From: Erysipelotrichales bacterium
GTDB lineage: Bacteria > Bacillota_I > Bacilli_A > Erysipelotrichales > Erysipelotrichaceae
NCBI GenBank assembly: GCA_910576855.1
Contig: CAJTJP010000001.1
Coordinates: 1 to 64,000, forward strand
Direction: 5' to 3'
Length of the DNA: 64,000 bases
Positions 1 to 9,245 of this stretch are shown here, in pieces (the first letter of the stretch is position 1; every line of letters starts with the position of its first letter). Under the pieces are notes generated by a model. It had not been told where the DNA came from. It did no database searches and saw nothing but the letters and a program-made list of their open reading frames with translations. The translations under genes and the position numbers were made by a program.

Positions 1-87
1 TACTGACTATGAAATAAGCACTAAGCAAAACATACGAAATATTATTAAAAACACTAAATAATATACGCATATTCATTACAAAGAACA

Positions 88-140
88 AAACAGCATTTGA
101 GCCCTTTATTAAAGAGTTTAGCGCTGTTTCGTTTTTTATT
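88..140 (+). terminator. Rho-independent terminator
   Basis: Arms AAACAGC (88-94) and GCTGTTT (123-129) are followed by a T-rich run. No gene in the window precedes it, so it probably ends a transcript entering from the left. Confidence 0.6.
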
Positions 141-184
141 AAGTGTTAAAGATGGGAGTATACCATGTTTTCGGTAAAAGTGAC

Positions 185-225
185 AGCCTTACTATGCGGT
201 ATCATCAAGTAAGGCTTTTGTTTTT
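185..225 (+). terminator. Rho-independent terminator
   Basis: Perfect 9-bp arms AGCCTTACT (185-193) and AGTAAGGCT (208-216) are followed by TTTGTTTTT. It insulates the sigma-factor gene downstream from the left-hand transcript. The first 280 bases hold only this and the preceding terminator; I see no gene. Confidence 0.75.
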
Positions 226-282
226 GGTATAAATAAATCATTTCATTTATAACAAAATTTTGCATTATTTTAGGCATAAAAA

Positions 283-321
283 CAGCGCACGTTTTAATAT
301 TCTTATGTGTCTAATTAATGA
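283..321 (+). promoter_or_regulatory. Candidate ECF-sigma promoter of the first sigma gene
   Basis: Block one, CAGCGCACGTTTT (283-295), and block two, GTGTCTAAT then AATGA (307-321), recur at exactly the same spacing before the surface-protein gene at 1670 and were seen nowhere else. The downstream block resembles the GTC/CGTC-type -10 of ECF sigma promoters. The start codon lies about 120 bases further on. Autoregulation by the encoded sigma factor is inferred. Confidence 0.65.
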
Positions 322-439
322 TATAAATGTCAAAAAATGTATATTTCGTAATAAATAAAAATATTACAATGATTTATTGATAAAATATGATAAATATGTA
401 ATAATTTAGTATGCATGAATAAAAAAAGGAGAAGAAATC

Positions 440-1432
440 ATGAAACGTAAGGATTTACCAAAAATCGTTCAACAAATCCAAGCGGGCAATGAGGAAGCAT
501 TTGCCCAATTATATCATGATTTTTATACTGCTTTTTATTATATGGCCTTAAGGCTGACACAAAATGAAGCGGATGCGCAGGATGCTGTACAGGATACTTT
601 TATTAATATCAGAAACAATATCAACGGTTTAAAGAATCCTGATGTGGTAATCGTTTGGATGAAGCATATATTAATGAATCGCTGTAAAAATATGTTCCGT
701 AAGAATCGCGAGATATGTATGGATGAAAGCGCACTTGCGGCATTGGAAATCGCAGATCAGCGTGAGGATTCCCTGCCGTCTGTTGTCGTATGCAAGAAAA
801 GCACTCATGAAATCGTGTTGAAGCTATTATCAAATGTACCTTATATTTATCGAGAACCGCTGATTCTAAAGTACTATGATGATGCGAAAATGAGTGAGAT
901 TGCCAAGGTGTTGGGAATACCGGAAGGAACGGTCAAAAGCCGACTTCGTACCGGCAAGAAGTTATTACGCAAACAAATTCAATTATATGAAGCCCAAGCG
1001 AATGAAAAGCTTCCTTTTTATTCACTTTCGACAGGATTATTATTACTGTTTAGTTTTCATCGTTCGGCACCGAAGGCCTGTGAATGGAGCTTGGGCAGAT
1101 TTTCCTATTTTAAGCGCAGTGCATCGGCTAAGCTTTTCAGTACGGCTTCCTTGTGTTTGTTGACAGTCATCGGTATCAGTACCTTTTCTGTCAATGAATG
1201 GAATAAACCGGTCGTTTTAGATGAGGAGCTTCCCTCTGAAATAAAAAATCAGAATGCTTATTTTATTCTCAGAAAAAAGGCGCATTGCCAAGCGGAAATC
1301 AAATCCTTGGATCAGAATGCTTTGGCTGAGCTTTCTCCTTATGTTGAACAGCTGCGGCAAAGCGGTTCTCCTTTTTATGATTTATTGGATAAGGATGGCT
1401 GGATACAGGCATATGAGGAAGCTTTGCATTAA
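440..1432 (+). CDS. Membrane-tethered ECF sigma factor (copy 1)
   Basis: An RNA polymerase sigma factor of the ECF type, 330 residues against a usual 160-200. Region 2 lies at about residues 10-85, with the DAQDAVQDTF motif. Region 4 lies at about 122-182 and contains GIPEGTVKSRLRTGKKLL, the usual -35 recognition helix. A linker follows, then one transmembrane helix at about 233-251 and an outside domain at 252-330 that ends in a pattern shared with the other two copies: AHC, then GSPFYDLL, then W. The start has a good AGGAG site. The next gene is a giant surface protein with a matching promoter, so this factor probably drives itself and that gene. No anti-sigma gene is present, so the tail may serve as built-in tether and sensor; that is inference. 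Confidence 0.88.
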   Translation: MKRKDLPKIVQQIQAGNEEAFAQLYHDFYTAFYYMALRLTQNEADAQDAVQDTFINIRNNINGLKNPDVVIVWMKHILMNRCKNMFRKNREICMDESALAALEIADQREDSLPSVVVCKKSTHEIVLKLLSNVPYIYREPLILKYYDDAKMSEIAKVLGIPEGTVKSRLRTGKKLLRKQIQLYEAQANEKLPFYSLSTGLLLLFSFHRSAPKACEWSLGRFSYFKRSASAKLFSTASLCLLTVIGISTFSVNEWNKPVVLDEELPSEIKNQNAYFILRKKAHCQAEIKSLDQNALAELSPYVEQLRQSGSPFYDLLDKDGWIQAYEEALH

Positions 1433-1498
1433 TATTTTTATAGGCATATGACTTGTTGGTTATCTTTTGTAAAAAAAAATCGATAAAAGTTAAATATT

Positions 1499-1537
1499 CA
1501 GCGCACGTTTTCATATACCGGCGTGTCTAATGAATGA
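1499..1537 (+). promoter_or_regulatory. Candidate ECF-sigma promoter of surface protein 1
   Basis: CAGCGCACGTTTT (1499-1511) and GTGTCTAAT followed by AATGA (1523-1537) repeat the element at 283-321, again with 24 bases between block starts, although the intervening bases differ. That pattern indicates two conserved contact blocks rather than a recent duplication. The start codon is about 130 bases downstream. Confidence 0.65.
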
Positions 1538-1669
1538 ATACAAGGCGCAGCAGGCTATGAATGCCCCTTTAACGCAAAATATGTTATTCACTGATCAAGC
1601 GATTCTATAATAGCTTTTATACAAAAGAAACCTATGTTTACAGGTTGAATTGAGAAAGGAAGCGATACT

Positions 1670-4600
1670 ATGAGAAAGCAACTGATTATATTGTCATTAT
1701 CTCTTTTATGTACAGCTCTGGTTGTGGTAATTTTTCCATATACACAATCTTATCTTAATGCAATGTCCTCAACATATAATTTGGGAGAAAAAGTAACTAC
1801 CAGAATCAACAAAGCACCTTCAAACCTAAGTGGTTCTAAAACAGACATTGGCTTTAAATCAGGTGATAAGATTGCGATTGAAGCGGGCGGCGGAAACAAT
1901 GCTTGGCAATTAGGTACGTTGCGAAATTATACAACTTATAACTGTCCGATTACATTGCATCAAACCTCAAAACCGACAAAGTGTACAAAACCGGCAATCA
2001 GTGCTTGGTTGAGTCTTGCCACAAAGACATTGGCCTCTGATATAGCGGTTACGACAGATACCGCAATAAAAGCAGCGCCGTGGATAGTGATTGACGGTAC
2101 GAATTATTCTTGGTACGGATGGACGCTTAATTCTATGCATAATCAACTTTCGATGTTAGCTTATAAGGATCAAGCAGCAGTTAGGTATGTAGAGGCATTT
2201 AATTCCCAATTAAACGCAACACATGATATTGATTTGATTACTTATAATAATGAATCTGAATTTTTCTCAATTCTTGCGGCAGCGGGTGGAGAGCCGGGAA
2301 TAGATGTGGTAACTAATTTAGTCACTTCGTCTGGACCGGACAGCTTTGGAAGAAAAAGCTTTATCGCTAACAACTATATTGTGACATCACTGTCAGCGTC
2401 ACAGATGAAATATCCGTCTGATTATTGGTTAGCTTTAGCGGCCTCCAATAAACCTGGTCACACCGCAGGTGATTTTATACAGAAAATGATAGGTTCTTCC
2501 GGTATTCCTGTTTATTATTCACAAAATCGTGTAACGGGCGGAACAGTGAATGTACCTAATATGTTTAATATACGTGCAGATGTACGCCCCACTGCTTATA
2601 TTGATTTAAACAGTGCAGTGTTTGCGACTTCAGCTTCTACAGGGACAAGTTCAATCAGTGCCATTAATGCAACACCGGCAAATTTATTATCTACTTCGAG
2701 CCATGTAGTAAATGATACGGCTGCTTATGGTGATATGATTGTTCGCTTGTTAGACACATCAATGACAGCGAGTTTGAATTCAACTGAGCCTTTCTATCAT
2801 GTAAGTGAGAGTCAACCGTTGAATAAGCAAAATAATCTGTTTGCGACTGTTAAGGGATCAAAAATAAGACTGAAAGCATCAGGCTCAATCGGCGGAACAC
2901 TTTCGGCAGTGATATTCGATAATCAAGGAAAGCCGTTGTATTATGCACCACTAGGAGCGGCTTCAGGCGGTGAAGCGTTATATGAGGTTGATACAAGCAG
3001 TTTGGCAGAGGGACAATATCAAATCGCAGTAGTAAATGAGGTTTTGCCGACTAATCGTGAACCAAGTAAATCATCGGCGTTTTCACAAGCCTATAATCTG
3101 TTAATTACCAAAGAGGTTACGGTAAATGTTACTCCTAAGACAGGCTTAGAGGTCAGTAAGAATGTCAATCAAAATGATGTGGTGGCAACCTTTACAACAA
3201 GCAACGGTGTAGCACCGATCACGACAACATTAGTCAGTGATACAAGTGTCAGCGGGCATGAAAATGATTATCAATTATTCTCATTGTCGAATGGAAATGT
3301 AGTTGTAAAGGGGCCTGACGGTTTAGCTGCCGGTGATTATTATTTCAAAATTAATGCGATAGACAGTAACGGTGATCCGGAGGGTGGCGTTGATTCTGCG
3401 ACGGTTCATATCGTAGTAGGAAAGACAAACTTAACAGTTGCCTTCAACGATCCGAATACAACAAAGAAATCAATCAGTGATGCAGCTACTCCTTGGAGTG
3501 AAACAGCGACAGCGAATCCAAGTACAGGGACAAAGATAACGTATTCGAAATCAGGCGGCTATTCGGCATTGATTGAAATAGACCCGGATACGGGTGAAAT
3601 TACGTATAACGGAAATGATGCGTTTAATAAGGTGACAATATGCGCTACGGCAGATGATGACCCAAGTACAGGGCTGGATAATTATGAGCCTGCTTATGCA
3701 GAAAAGGAAATCATTATCTATCGCGGAGTGAATGCGGCAGTTACACCTGACAGTGCTTCAAGTGATACTACAATTCCGACCTTTACCGCAAGTCAATCAA
3801 ATGTAATGGGGAACGGAGTCATCGGTACGATTACAGGGAATGAAGGAACACCGGATACGATCGGCGGTTCAACTACGACCTACAGCTATCAATTAGTAAA
3901 CGGACAGGATTCGGGAATGTTTCAGCTTACGACAAGCGGAAATGTCGGAACGATTAAGGTAAAGGCAGGCTCACAATTAGGAGTGGGAAGCTATCATTTT
4001 ACGATAAAGGTGTCCGACAAATGGAGCAGTAAGGATGTCGCTGTAACAGTAAATGTCGGAGTAGCGGGAGCTGAAAATCTGCAGTTTTATGAAACAAGTG
4101 CGGCTATCAATATGATAACCTCAAAGAGTGTAACAGTGACAGATACTAATATTACGGTGTTTGCGACAGTCAAGGGCAGCACAAATACAAATCCTGTGAA
4201 ATATAAAATCGAGGATGGCTCAACGAATGTAATTGAAGTCAATGAAAACAGCGGGGCGATAACGATACACGGAGTCGGAACAGTAACGATTGTCGCGGAG
4301 AAAAAGGGTGGTACAGGACAAGCGGATGCACAAGCGAAGCTGACCTTTACGGTAACAGCCGGAACACAGAACTTCATCTATACGGATAACGCAGGAAATG
4401 AGCTTCCGAAAAGCGGCAGTAATTATTCAGCGAAAACAGATACGTATGCGCCCAATAAAACCTTCCAATTATATACGGCAGGAAATCCAACAGGAAGTAG
4501 TGTAACGTATCAGTTAAAGGCAGGAAGTCCTACCGATGTGATATCAGTAGATGCGAGTGGATTAGTAACGATATTGAATGCTTCGTTGAATAATCAAATG

Positions 4601-7108
4601 GGCAGGGTCATTATACAGGCAACCAGTCATGATCCTAGCGGAAACTATGCAGATAAAACGATTGAATTACCAATCAATATTGATAAGGGAACAAGAACGA
4701 TAGCGTTTGTAGAGAATCCGATCTATGTAGTAAGCGGAAGCGGAAGTGTTACACCTGTCACAGAGGTAGACGGAGTGACAGATACCGATGGTGATGTGTT
4801 GATCGAGGTAGATCATAATGAGGATAACGCTATCGCATGGACAAGCGATAACAAGACAATCGAATATGACTACAGTGAACCAAATCCAAAGGATATCAAG
4901 ATACATGCGACAAAGCCGATGAATCGAAACTATAAAGCGGCAGAGGCAGACGGTGTCCTTCATATCATGGGACCTGATGAGAATGTACTGGCAATCACGA
5001 GTCCGGGAAAGATTACGTACGGTGATCATTTCACGATCAGAAGCAGTCAATATGATGCGGACAGTACGAACGTACAATACACGTTTGAGGTAGATGATAC
5101 CACATATATATCAAATCCAACCGTAAGCGGAAACAGTGCCGAGTTTGATGCGAAACAATTCAGCGGAAGCAATAAAACAACGATCACGGTGACAAGAACG
5201 GCGGACGGAGAAACACCGTTAAGTAAACAGGTACAAGTATCGGTACTACCGAAGCCGATTGAAATCATCATCGATGATAAAGAAAAGCTAAAGGGAGAAC
5301 AAAACCCAAGCTTGACCTATCAAGATTTCAAAAACAAGTTAGTTTCATGGAACGGTGTACAGGATGTAATACAGGCAAATGATATCAAGCTGAGCACAAC
5401 CGCAAAAACAGACAGTAATGCAGGAAGCTATCCGATTAAGGGAGATGCGAACACATTAAATAAAACTTATCCAAACTATAGCTTTAGCTTTAAGCAAGGC
5501 ACTTTAACTATCAAAGAGGAAACTATTGAGGATGATTGGTATCATTTAGAATTAGATGACGGAAACAACACTGCCTATACAGGTGATTGGACAAATCAAA
5601 ACGTCAATATTATCAGCGATCATAATGAGTACATTAACCTATCCTTAGATCAAAGCACATGGAATCCAAGTCAAGTCACAATCATAAGCGAAGGTGAGAT
5701 TAATCAAAGCTTTTGGATGAAAAAGGATAGTGGAGCTATCACAAAAGAAAAACAAGAAATCATAAAGATCGATAAGATAGCACCGAACGTAAAAAACATT
5801 AAAGCGAAAGATACCAACAACAAGCTACAGGATATTATCAATAAAATCAGCGGCGGAATCTTCTTTAAACCGGGAACGTCATTTGAGGTAACGACAACTG
5901 ATGCGGAGGATGATTTGAAGGTCAGCGGCACAAAGGAAATCGCTTATAAGGTATACAAAACAGAGAAACAATCAAGAGCCGGAGATGAGCTGATCAAGGA
6001 TGGAACCTTGACAGTAACCAATGAAAAGGCAAGCATCACAATCAGCGAGCTGACCGGAAGCTACAAGGTATGCGTAACAGCGACTGACAATGCAGGTAAC
6101 ACGAATACCGAAAGCTGTCATGAGGTAGAGCTAAAGAAAATCGATGTTGACGTAGACGATGATGGTAAGCCTGACTTCAATGATCCGGATGGAGATGGCT
6201 GTCCTGATCTAAACATTAAATGGAAAGATCCTGAAAATCCTGATAAATGGATTGTGGTAAACGGAGATCGAAATTATGACGGACTGCCTGATTTAAACAT
6301 TGACAGTGACGGAGACGGTAAACCTGACTTGAATATCGATACCGATAATGACGGTAAGCCCGACCTTAACCTTGTGATTCTAAAAAAAGGTGAATGGAAG
6401 CCAACCAAATGTGTAAAGGCAGACCCAGACAACGGAATTCTTGAGGAATATTGTACAGGCACAAGCGTAAAGCCGGTAATCAATGTCGATACCGATAATG
6501 ATGGAATCCCTAATATCAACATTGACAGTGACGGTGATATGAAGGCAGATATCAATATACAAAAGAATGGCTATATGATTAATGTAGCTGAGCACGATAC
6601 ATGGAAGCCGAATCAAGACTATACATTTAATAAATTCTTGTATGATACCGAGAAAATCAAGCCGGTATGGAATATCGACAGTGACGGCAACGGCTATCCT
6701 GATGTGAACGTAGACATCGACGGCGACGGCATTCCCGATATCAATATTGATACAGACGGAGATGGTATTCCAAACACGAATATCGACAGTAACGGTGATG
6801 GAATTGCGGATGTAAACGTTGATGAGGACGGCGATGGCGTCCCGGATAAAAATATAAAGGAAATCACAACATGGAAGCCGAATATCACCAAGGACGATAC
6901 CGATTATCCGTTTGATACAATGGATTTTACTGATGATTCGAAGGATCCTGATGTAAAAGGAAGCTACTATCCCGGTGATGAATTCAAGGATAATATCGGC
7001 GGAGCGATTACCGGTGATACAACCGATTTAATACGTTATATGAGTCTGTGCTTTATCACTTCGGGAATCAGTCTGTATGCAGTCTACAAAAGGAAAACCG
7101 ATAATTAA
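1670..7108 (+). CDS. Giant multidomain surface protein 1
   Basis: A secreted, membrane- or wall-anchored protein of 1812 residues. A signal peptide occupies about 1-31. The head, about 32-480, is unlike the other copies but contains VRPTAYIDLNSAVF, reminiscent of DUF6273-type domains. Cadherin-like and bacterial Ig-like modules run from about 480 to 1190, and an MBG-type module at about 1195-1285 begins KPIEIIIDDKEKLKGEQNP. Two further Ig-like modules precede an Asp-rich tail at about 1490-1755 made of repeats like DSDGDGKPDLNI, as in thrombospondin type 3 calcium sites. The end has GGAITGD, a hydrophobic helix and YKRKTDN. It is the most divergent of four paralogues. AGGAAGCG precedes the ATG. 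Adhesion is inferred; no ligand is evident. Confidence 0.85.
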   Translation: MRKQLIILSLSLLCTALVVVIFPYTQSYLNAMSSTYNLGEKVTTRINKAPSNLSGSKTDIGFKSGDKIAIEAGGGNNAWQLGTLRNYTTYNCPITLHQTSKPTKCTKPAISAWLSLATKTLASDIAVTTDTAIKAAPWIVIDGTNYSWYGWTLNSMHNQLSMLAYKDQAAVRYVEAFNSQLNATHDIDLITYNNESEFFSILAAAGGEPGIDVVTNLVTSSGPDSFGRKSFIANNYIVTSLSASQMKYPSDYWLALAASNKPGHTAGDFIQKMIGSSGIPVYYSQNRVTGGTVNVPNMFNIRADVRPTAYIDLNSAVFATSASTGTSSISAINATPANLLSTSSHVVNDTAAYGDMIVRLLDTSMTASLNSTEPFYHVSESQPLNKQNNLFATVKGSKIRLKASGSIGGTLSAVIFDNQGKPLYYAPLGAASGGEALYEVDTSSLAEGQYQIAVVNEVLPTNREPSKSSAFSQAYNLLITKEVTVNVTPKTGLEVSKNVNQNDVVATFTTSNGVAPITTTLVSDTSVSGHENDYQLFSLSNGNVVVKGPDGLAAGDYYFKINAIDSNGDPEGGVDSATVHIVVGKTNLTVAFNDPNTTKKSISDAATPWSETATANPSTGTKITYSKSGGYSALIEIDPDTGEITYNGNDAFNKVTICATADDDPSTGLDNYEPAYAEKEIIIYRGVNAAVTPDSASSDTTIPTFTASQSNVMGNGVIGTITGNEGTPDTIGGSTTTYSYQLVNGQDSGMFQLTTSGNVGTIKVKAGSQLGVGSYHFTIKVSDKWSSKDVAVTVNVGVAGAENLQFYETSAAINMITSKSVTVTDTNITVFATVKGSTNTNPVKYKIEDGSTNVIEVNENSGAITIHGVGTVTIVAEKKGGTGQADAQAKLTFTVTAGTQNFIYTDNAGNELPKSGSNYSAKTDTYAPNKTFQLYTAGNPTGSSVTYQLKAGSPTDVISVDASGLVTILNASLNNQMGRVIIQATSHDPSGNYADKTIELPINIDKGTRTIAFVENPIYVVSGSGSVTPVTEVDGVTDTDGDVLIEVDHNEDNAIAWTSDNKTIEYDYSEPNPKDIKIHATKPMNRNYKAAEADGVLHIMGPDENVLAITSPGKITYGDHFTIRSSQYDADSTNVQYTFEVDDTTYISNPTVSGNSAEFDAKQFSGSNKTTITVTRTADGETPLSKQVQVSVLPKPIEIIIDDKEKLKGEQNPSLTYQDFKNKLVSWNGVQDVIQANDIKLSTTAKTDSNAGSYPIKGDANTLNKTYPNYSFSFKQGTLTIKEETIEDDWYHLELDDGNNTAYTGDWTNQNVNIISDHNEYINLSLDQSTWNPSQVTIISEGEINQSFWMKKDSGAITKEKQEIIKIDKIAPNVKNIKAKDTNNKLQDIINKISGGIFFKPGTSFEVTTTDAEDDLKVSGTKEIAYKVYKTEKQSRAGDELIKDGTLTVTNEKASITISELTGSYKVCVTATDNAGNTNTESCHEVELKKIDVDVDDDGKPDFNDPDGDGCPDLNIKWKDPENPDKWIVVNGDRNYDGLPDLNIDSDGDGKPDLNIDTDNDGKPDLNLVILKKGEWKPTKCVKADPDNGILEEYCTGTSVKPVINVDTDNDGIPNINIDSDGDMKADINIQKNGYMINVAEHDTWKPNQDYTFNKFLYDTEKIKPVWNIDSDGNGYPDVNVDIDGDGIPDINIDTDGDGIPNTNIDSNGDGIADVNVDEDGDGVPDKNIKEITTWKPNITKDDTDYPFDTMDFTDDSKDPDVKGSYYPGDEFKDNIGGAITGDTTDLIRYMSLCFITSGISLYAVYKRKTDN

Positions 7109-7119
7109 TACAATGAATT

Positions 7120-7146
7120 GAGCGGAATGATTACTCCGCTCTTTTC
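7120..7146 (+). terminator. Terminator after surface protein 1
   Basis: Arms GAGCGGA (7120-7126) and TCCGCTC (7135-7141) are followed by TTTTCT, twelve bases after the stop codon. Confidence 0.75.
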
Positions 7147-7179
7147 TGCTTGAAGTGTTTTCTTTAACATAATATTTGA

Positions 7180-7208
7180 TTGATACTTATGCAGAAAAAT
7201 GATAAACT
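7180..7208 (+). promoter_or_regulatory. Sigma-A-type promoter
   Basis: TTGATA (7180-7185), a 17-base spacer and TAAACT (7203-7208) lie just before the small membrane-protein gene at 7232. Confidence 0.45.
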
Positions 7209-7231
7209 AATATAGAAATGAGGAAAAACGT

Positions 7232-7747
7232 ATGGAATATAAAAGAAAGCTTTCTACTCAACAAGAGGGAGTCAACGGTACAGACAGTGAATTCGGTGCA
7301 TTGAAAATCATCGGAAAAAGTAAAAGACTGATGCCGATCATTTTTACAATTGTAATGATTATCTTTATAATCGGTTTGTTTGTTTCGCAAATTAAAATTC
7401 CTGAAAATATCATCGCAACGATTTTATTGGTTTTATTTTTATTGCTTGGAGCATTTCAACTGGCGACACTGCTTGATAAGATTGAATTTTATGAATACGG
7501 CTTGATTGACTACACCTTTTTCAATCTGCGTAAAAAACGCATCGCATATGATGAAATAGAAGCAATCGTAGAGGTCAAAAAGCATTTTCTTTTTAAAGCA
7601 GAAAATCGGCAAGTCATTGCGCTTTGGAAAATATTCTTGAAAAATAATAAAAATTCACTTGTTATAGATGCCACTTCATATATCGGAATTACCCAAATCA
7701 TGACAAGCCTTCGCCATGATACAAAAATTAAAAATATTGCCGATTAA
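7232..7747 (+). CDS. Small membrane protein with PH-like C-terminal part
   Basis: A 171-residue protein I do not recognise by name. Two hydrophobic segments at about residues 34-52 and 58-77 are followed by a soluble part containing YEYGLIDYTFFNLRKKRIAYDEIEAI-type spacing. That shape resembles bacterial PH-domain membrane proteins: two helices, then a beta-rich domain opening with an aromatic G-hydrophobic motif. It is flanked by its own promoter and terminator, so it is a separate unit between the first surface protein and the second sigma gene. Whether it belongs to the sigma/surface system is unknown. Confidence 0.6.
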   Translation: MEYKRKLSTQQEGVNGTDSEFGALKIIGKSKRLMPIIFTIVMIIFIIGLFVSQIKIPENIIATILLVLFLLLGAFQLATLLDKIEFYEYGLIDYTFFNLRKKRIAYDEIEAIVEVKKHFLFKAENRQVIALWKIFLKNNKNSLVIDATSYIGITQIMTSLRHDTKIKNIAD

Positions 7748-7749
7748 GC

Positions 7750-7779
7750 AAACAGGCAGAAATTTCCGCCTGTTTTTTT
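7750..7779 (+). terminator. Rho-independent terminator
   Basis: Arms AAACAGGC (7750-7757) and GCCTGTTT (7768-7775) run into seven T. It ends the small membrane-protein unit. Confidence 0.85.
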
Positions 7780-7942
7780 GTTATGTGAAAAAGCGGGAAA
7801 AGCACTGTTAAATAAGGCTTTCACAGAATTCAAGGTGTTAAAAAAACAATTTCTTTTTATAACTTTACAGAATTTACATATTTACAAAAAAAGATAAAAA
7901 TGGTATTTTAAAATAAAGGGAATCGTTATGAGAGGAAATTAT

Positions 7943-8989
7943 ATGAAAAAGCTGACACTAACAAAACTTGTTCACCTGCTGCAGCAAAATGATGAAGCTG
8001 CTTTTGAGGAGCTTTATAGCCGTTATCATCGTCTTGTTTATTATATTGCATATCAGTTGTCAAAGAATCATGCGGATGCGGAGGAAATCGTACAGGAGAC
8101 TTTTTTTCAGGTACAACGCTCGATTCATTCACTGAAGGAGCCTTCACAGCTTAAGGCATGGATAGGTAAGATTGCTCACTCTAAAACGATAACGATGCTC
8201 AGAAGAAAAAAGGATCAGCAGATGAGTGATTCTCAGCTTGAAATTTTAAGTAATGAAGCTGAGGGAAGAATGGAATACTGCCCGGAAACTATGAATCGTC
8301 ATGATACGGATATGCAGATACTGCAGGCATGTTTATCAAGACTGAAACCGCAGTATCGTGAAGTTTTGATTTTATATTTTTTTGTACAGCTGAATAATAA
8401 AGAAATATCAGAGCTTTTAAACTGTCCTTTGGGAACCGTAAAAAGTCGTTTGCTGTACGGAAAGAAGTATTTGAAGGAAGCGATTGAGCAGTATGAACAA
8501 GAGAATGATATCAAGCTGTCCTTTAAGGCTTCCTCTTTAGAGGCTTTATTAATGACAGCGTGCTTATCATTGGCACCGGTATCGTATTCCTCGCTGTTTT
8601 CTTTTCCACAGTTTATTTTTTCTTATACATTGCCGTATTTAAAAATAGCGACAGCAGTCTTATTATGTGTATCGAGTGTTCTCGGTACTTATCATTTGGT
8701 TGACAGTTATTATTCGAACAGTGATGCGATTGACGAAAAAGCTTTATTTACAGAGCTTTATTATGAAAATACACAGGTTTCTACACCGCGTGAGGCTTAT
8801 GAAATTCTATTTAACAATGCACATTGTATCGAGGATATTCAAAAATTAAATCAACAGCAGCGTACAGAGCTGTTTAATGTTTATAGCGCTTTAAAGCAGT
8901 ACGGCGGTTCTTATTATGATTTATTGTATACCTATTATTGGAATATTGAATTTGAGGAGCTTGTGAACAGTGCTGATGCTTCTTATTGA
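7943..8989 (+). CDS. Membrane-tethered ECF sigma factor (copy 2)
   Basis: An ECF sigma factor of 348 residues from the chosen start. Region 2 (DAEEIVQETFFQV) and region 4 (NCPLGTVKSRLLYGKKYL) are intact. A transmembrane helix follows near residue 235-250 and an outside domain of about 95 residues ends with AHC, then GGSYYDLLYTYYW, matching copy 1. I chose 7943 over the ATG at 7928 because AGAGGA sits at the right distance and the resulting N-terminus lines up with the other two copies. It precedes surface proteins 2 and 3. The CAGCGCACG/GTGTCTAA element of copy 1 is absent here, so this copy probably reads a different promoter. Confidence 0.86.
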   Translation: MKKLTLTKLVHLLQQNDEAAFEELYSRYHRLVYYIAYQLSKNHADAEEIVQETFFQVQRSIHSLKEPSQLKAWIGKIAHSKTITMLRRKKDQQMSDSQLEILSNEAEGRMEYCPETMNRHDTDMQILQACLSRLKPQYREVLILYFFVQLNNKEISELLNCPLGTVKSRLLYGKKYLKEAIEQYEQENDIKLSFKASSLEALLMTACLSLAPVSYSSLFSFPQFIFSYTLPYLKIATAVLLCVSSVLGTYHLVDSYYSNSDAIDEKALFTELYYENTQVSTPREAYEILFNNAHCIEDIQKLNQQQRTELFNVYSALKQYGGSYYDLLYTYYWNIEFEELVNSADASY

Positions 8990-9245
8990 TGTACAAAAAT
9001 TTAAAGTTTATTATAGCTGAATTTGATTGAGATGAAGCGGTAATAAAAAAATTGAATATTTTTAAATATTTTTTAATCCTTTTTGATTTTGATATCGTCG
9101 TTTGGTTGGAGGCATGTATATCGTTGTGCTTCAGCGATGATTTTTTGTGATTGTTTTTATTGTATTTTCATGCTTCTGTGTAATGTGGAAAGAGCTTTAT
9201 TTTCATATAAGGTTATTTATATTAAGGATGTAGGAAGGAGTTGGC

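Noticed and set aside
1530-1610. 26-codon open frame starting in the promoter of surface gene 1
   Set aside because: Its ATG overlaps the -10-like block, so it would not be in the transcript, and it has no ribosome site.
6139-6900. Regular short repeats that could suggest a repeat array or CRISPR
   Set aside because: The repeats are in frame, encode D-x-D-G-D-G-x-P-D units and vary in wobble bases; they belong to the calcium-binding-type tail of the surface proteins.
9090-9100. CGTC string as an ECF -10 box for surface gene 2
   Set aside because: The matching upstream block is too weak and no second copy exists to compare it with.
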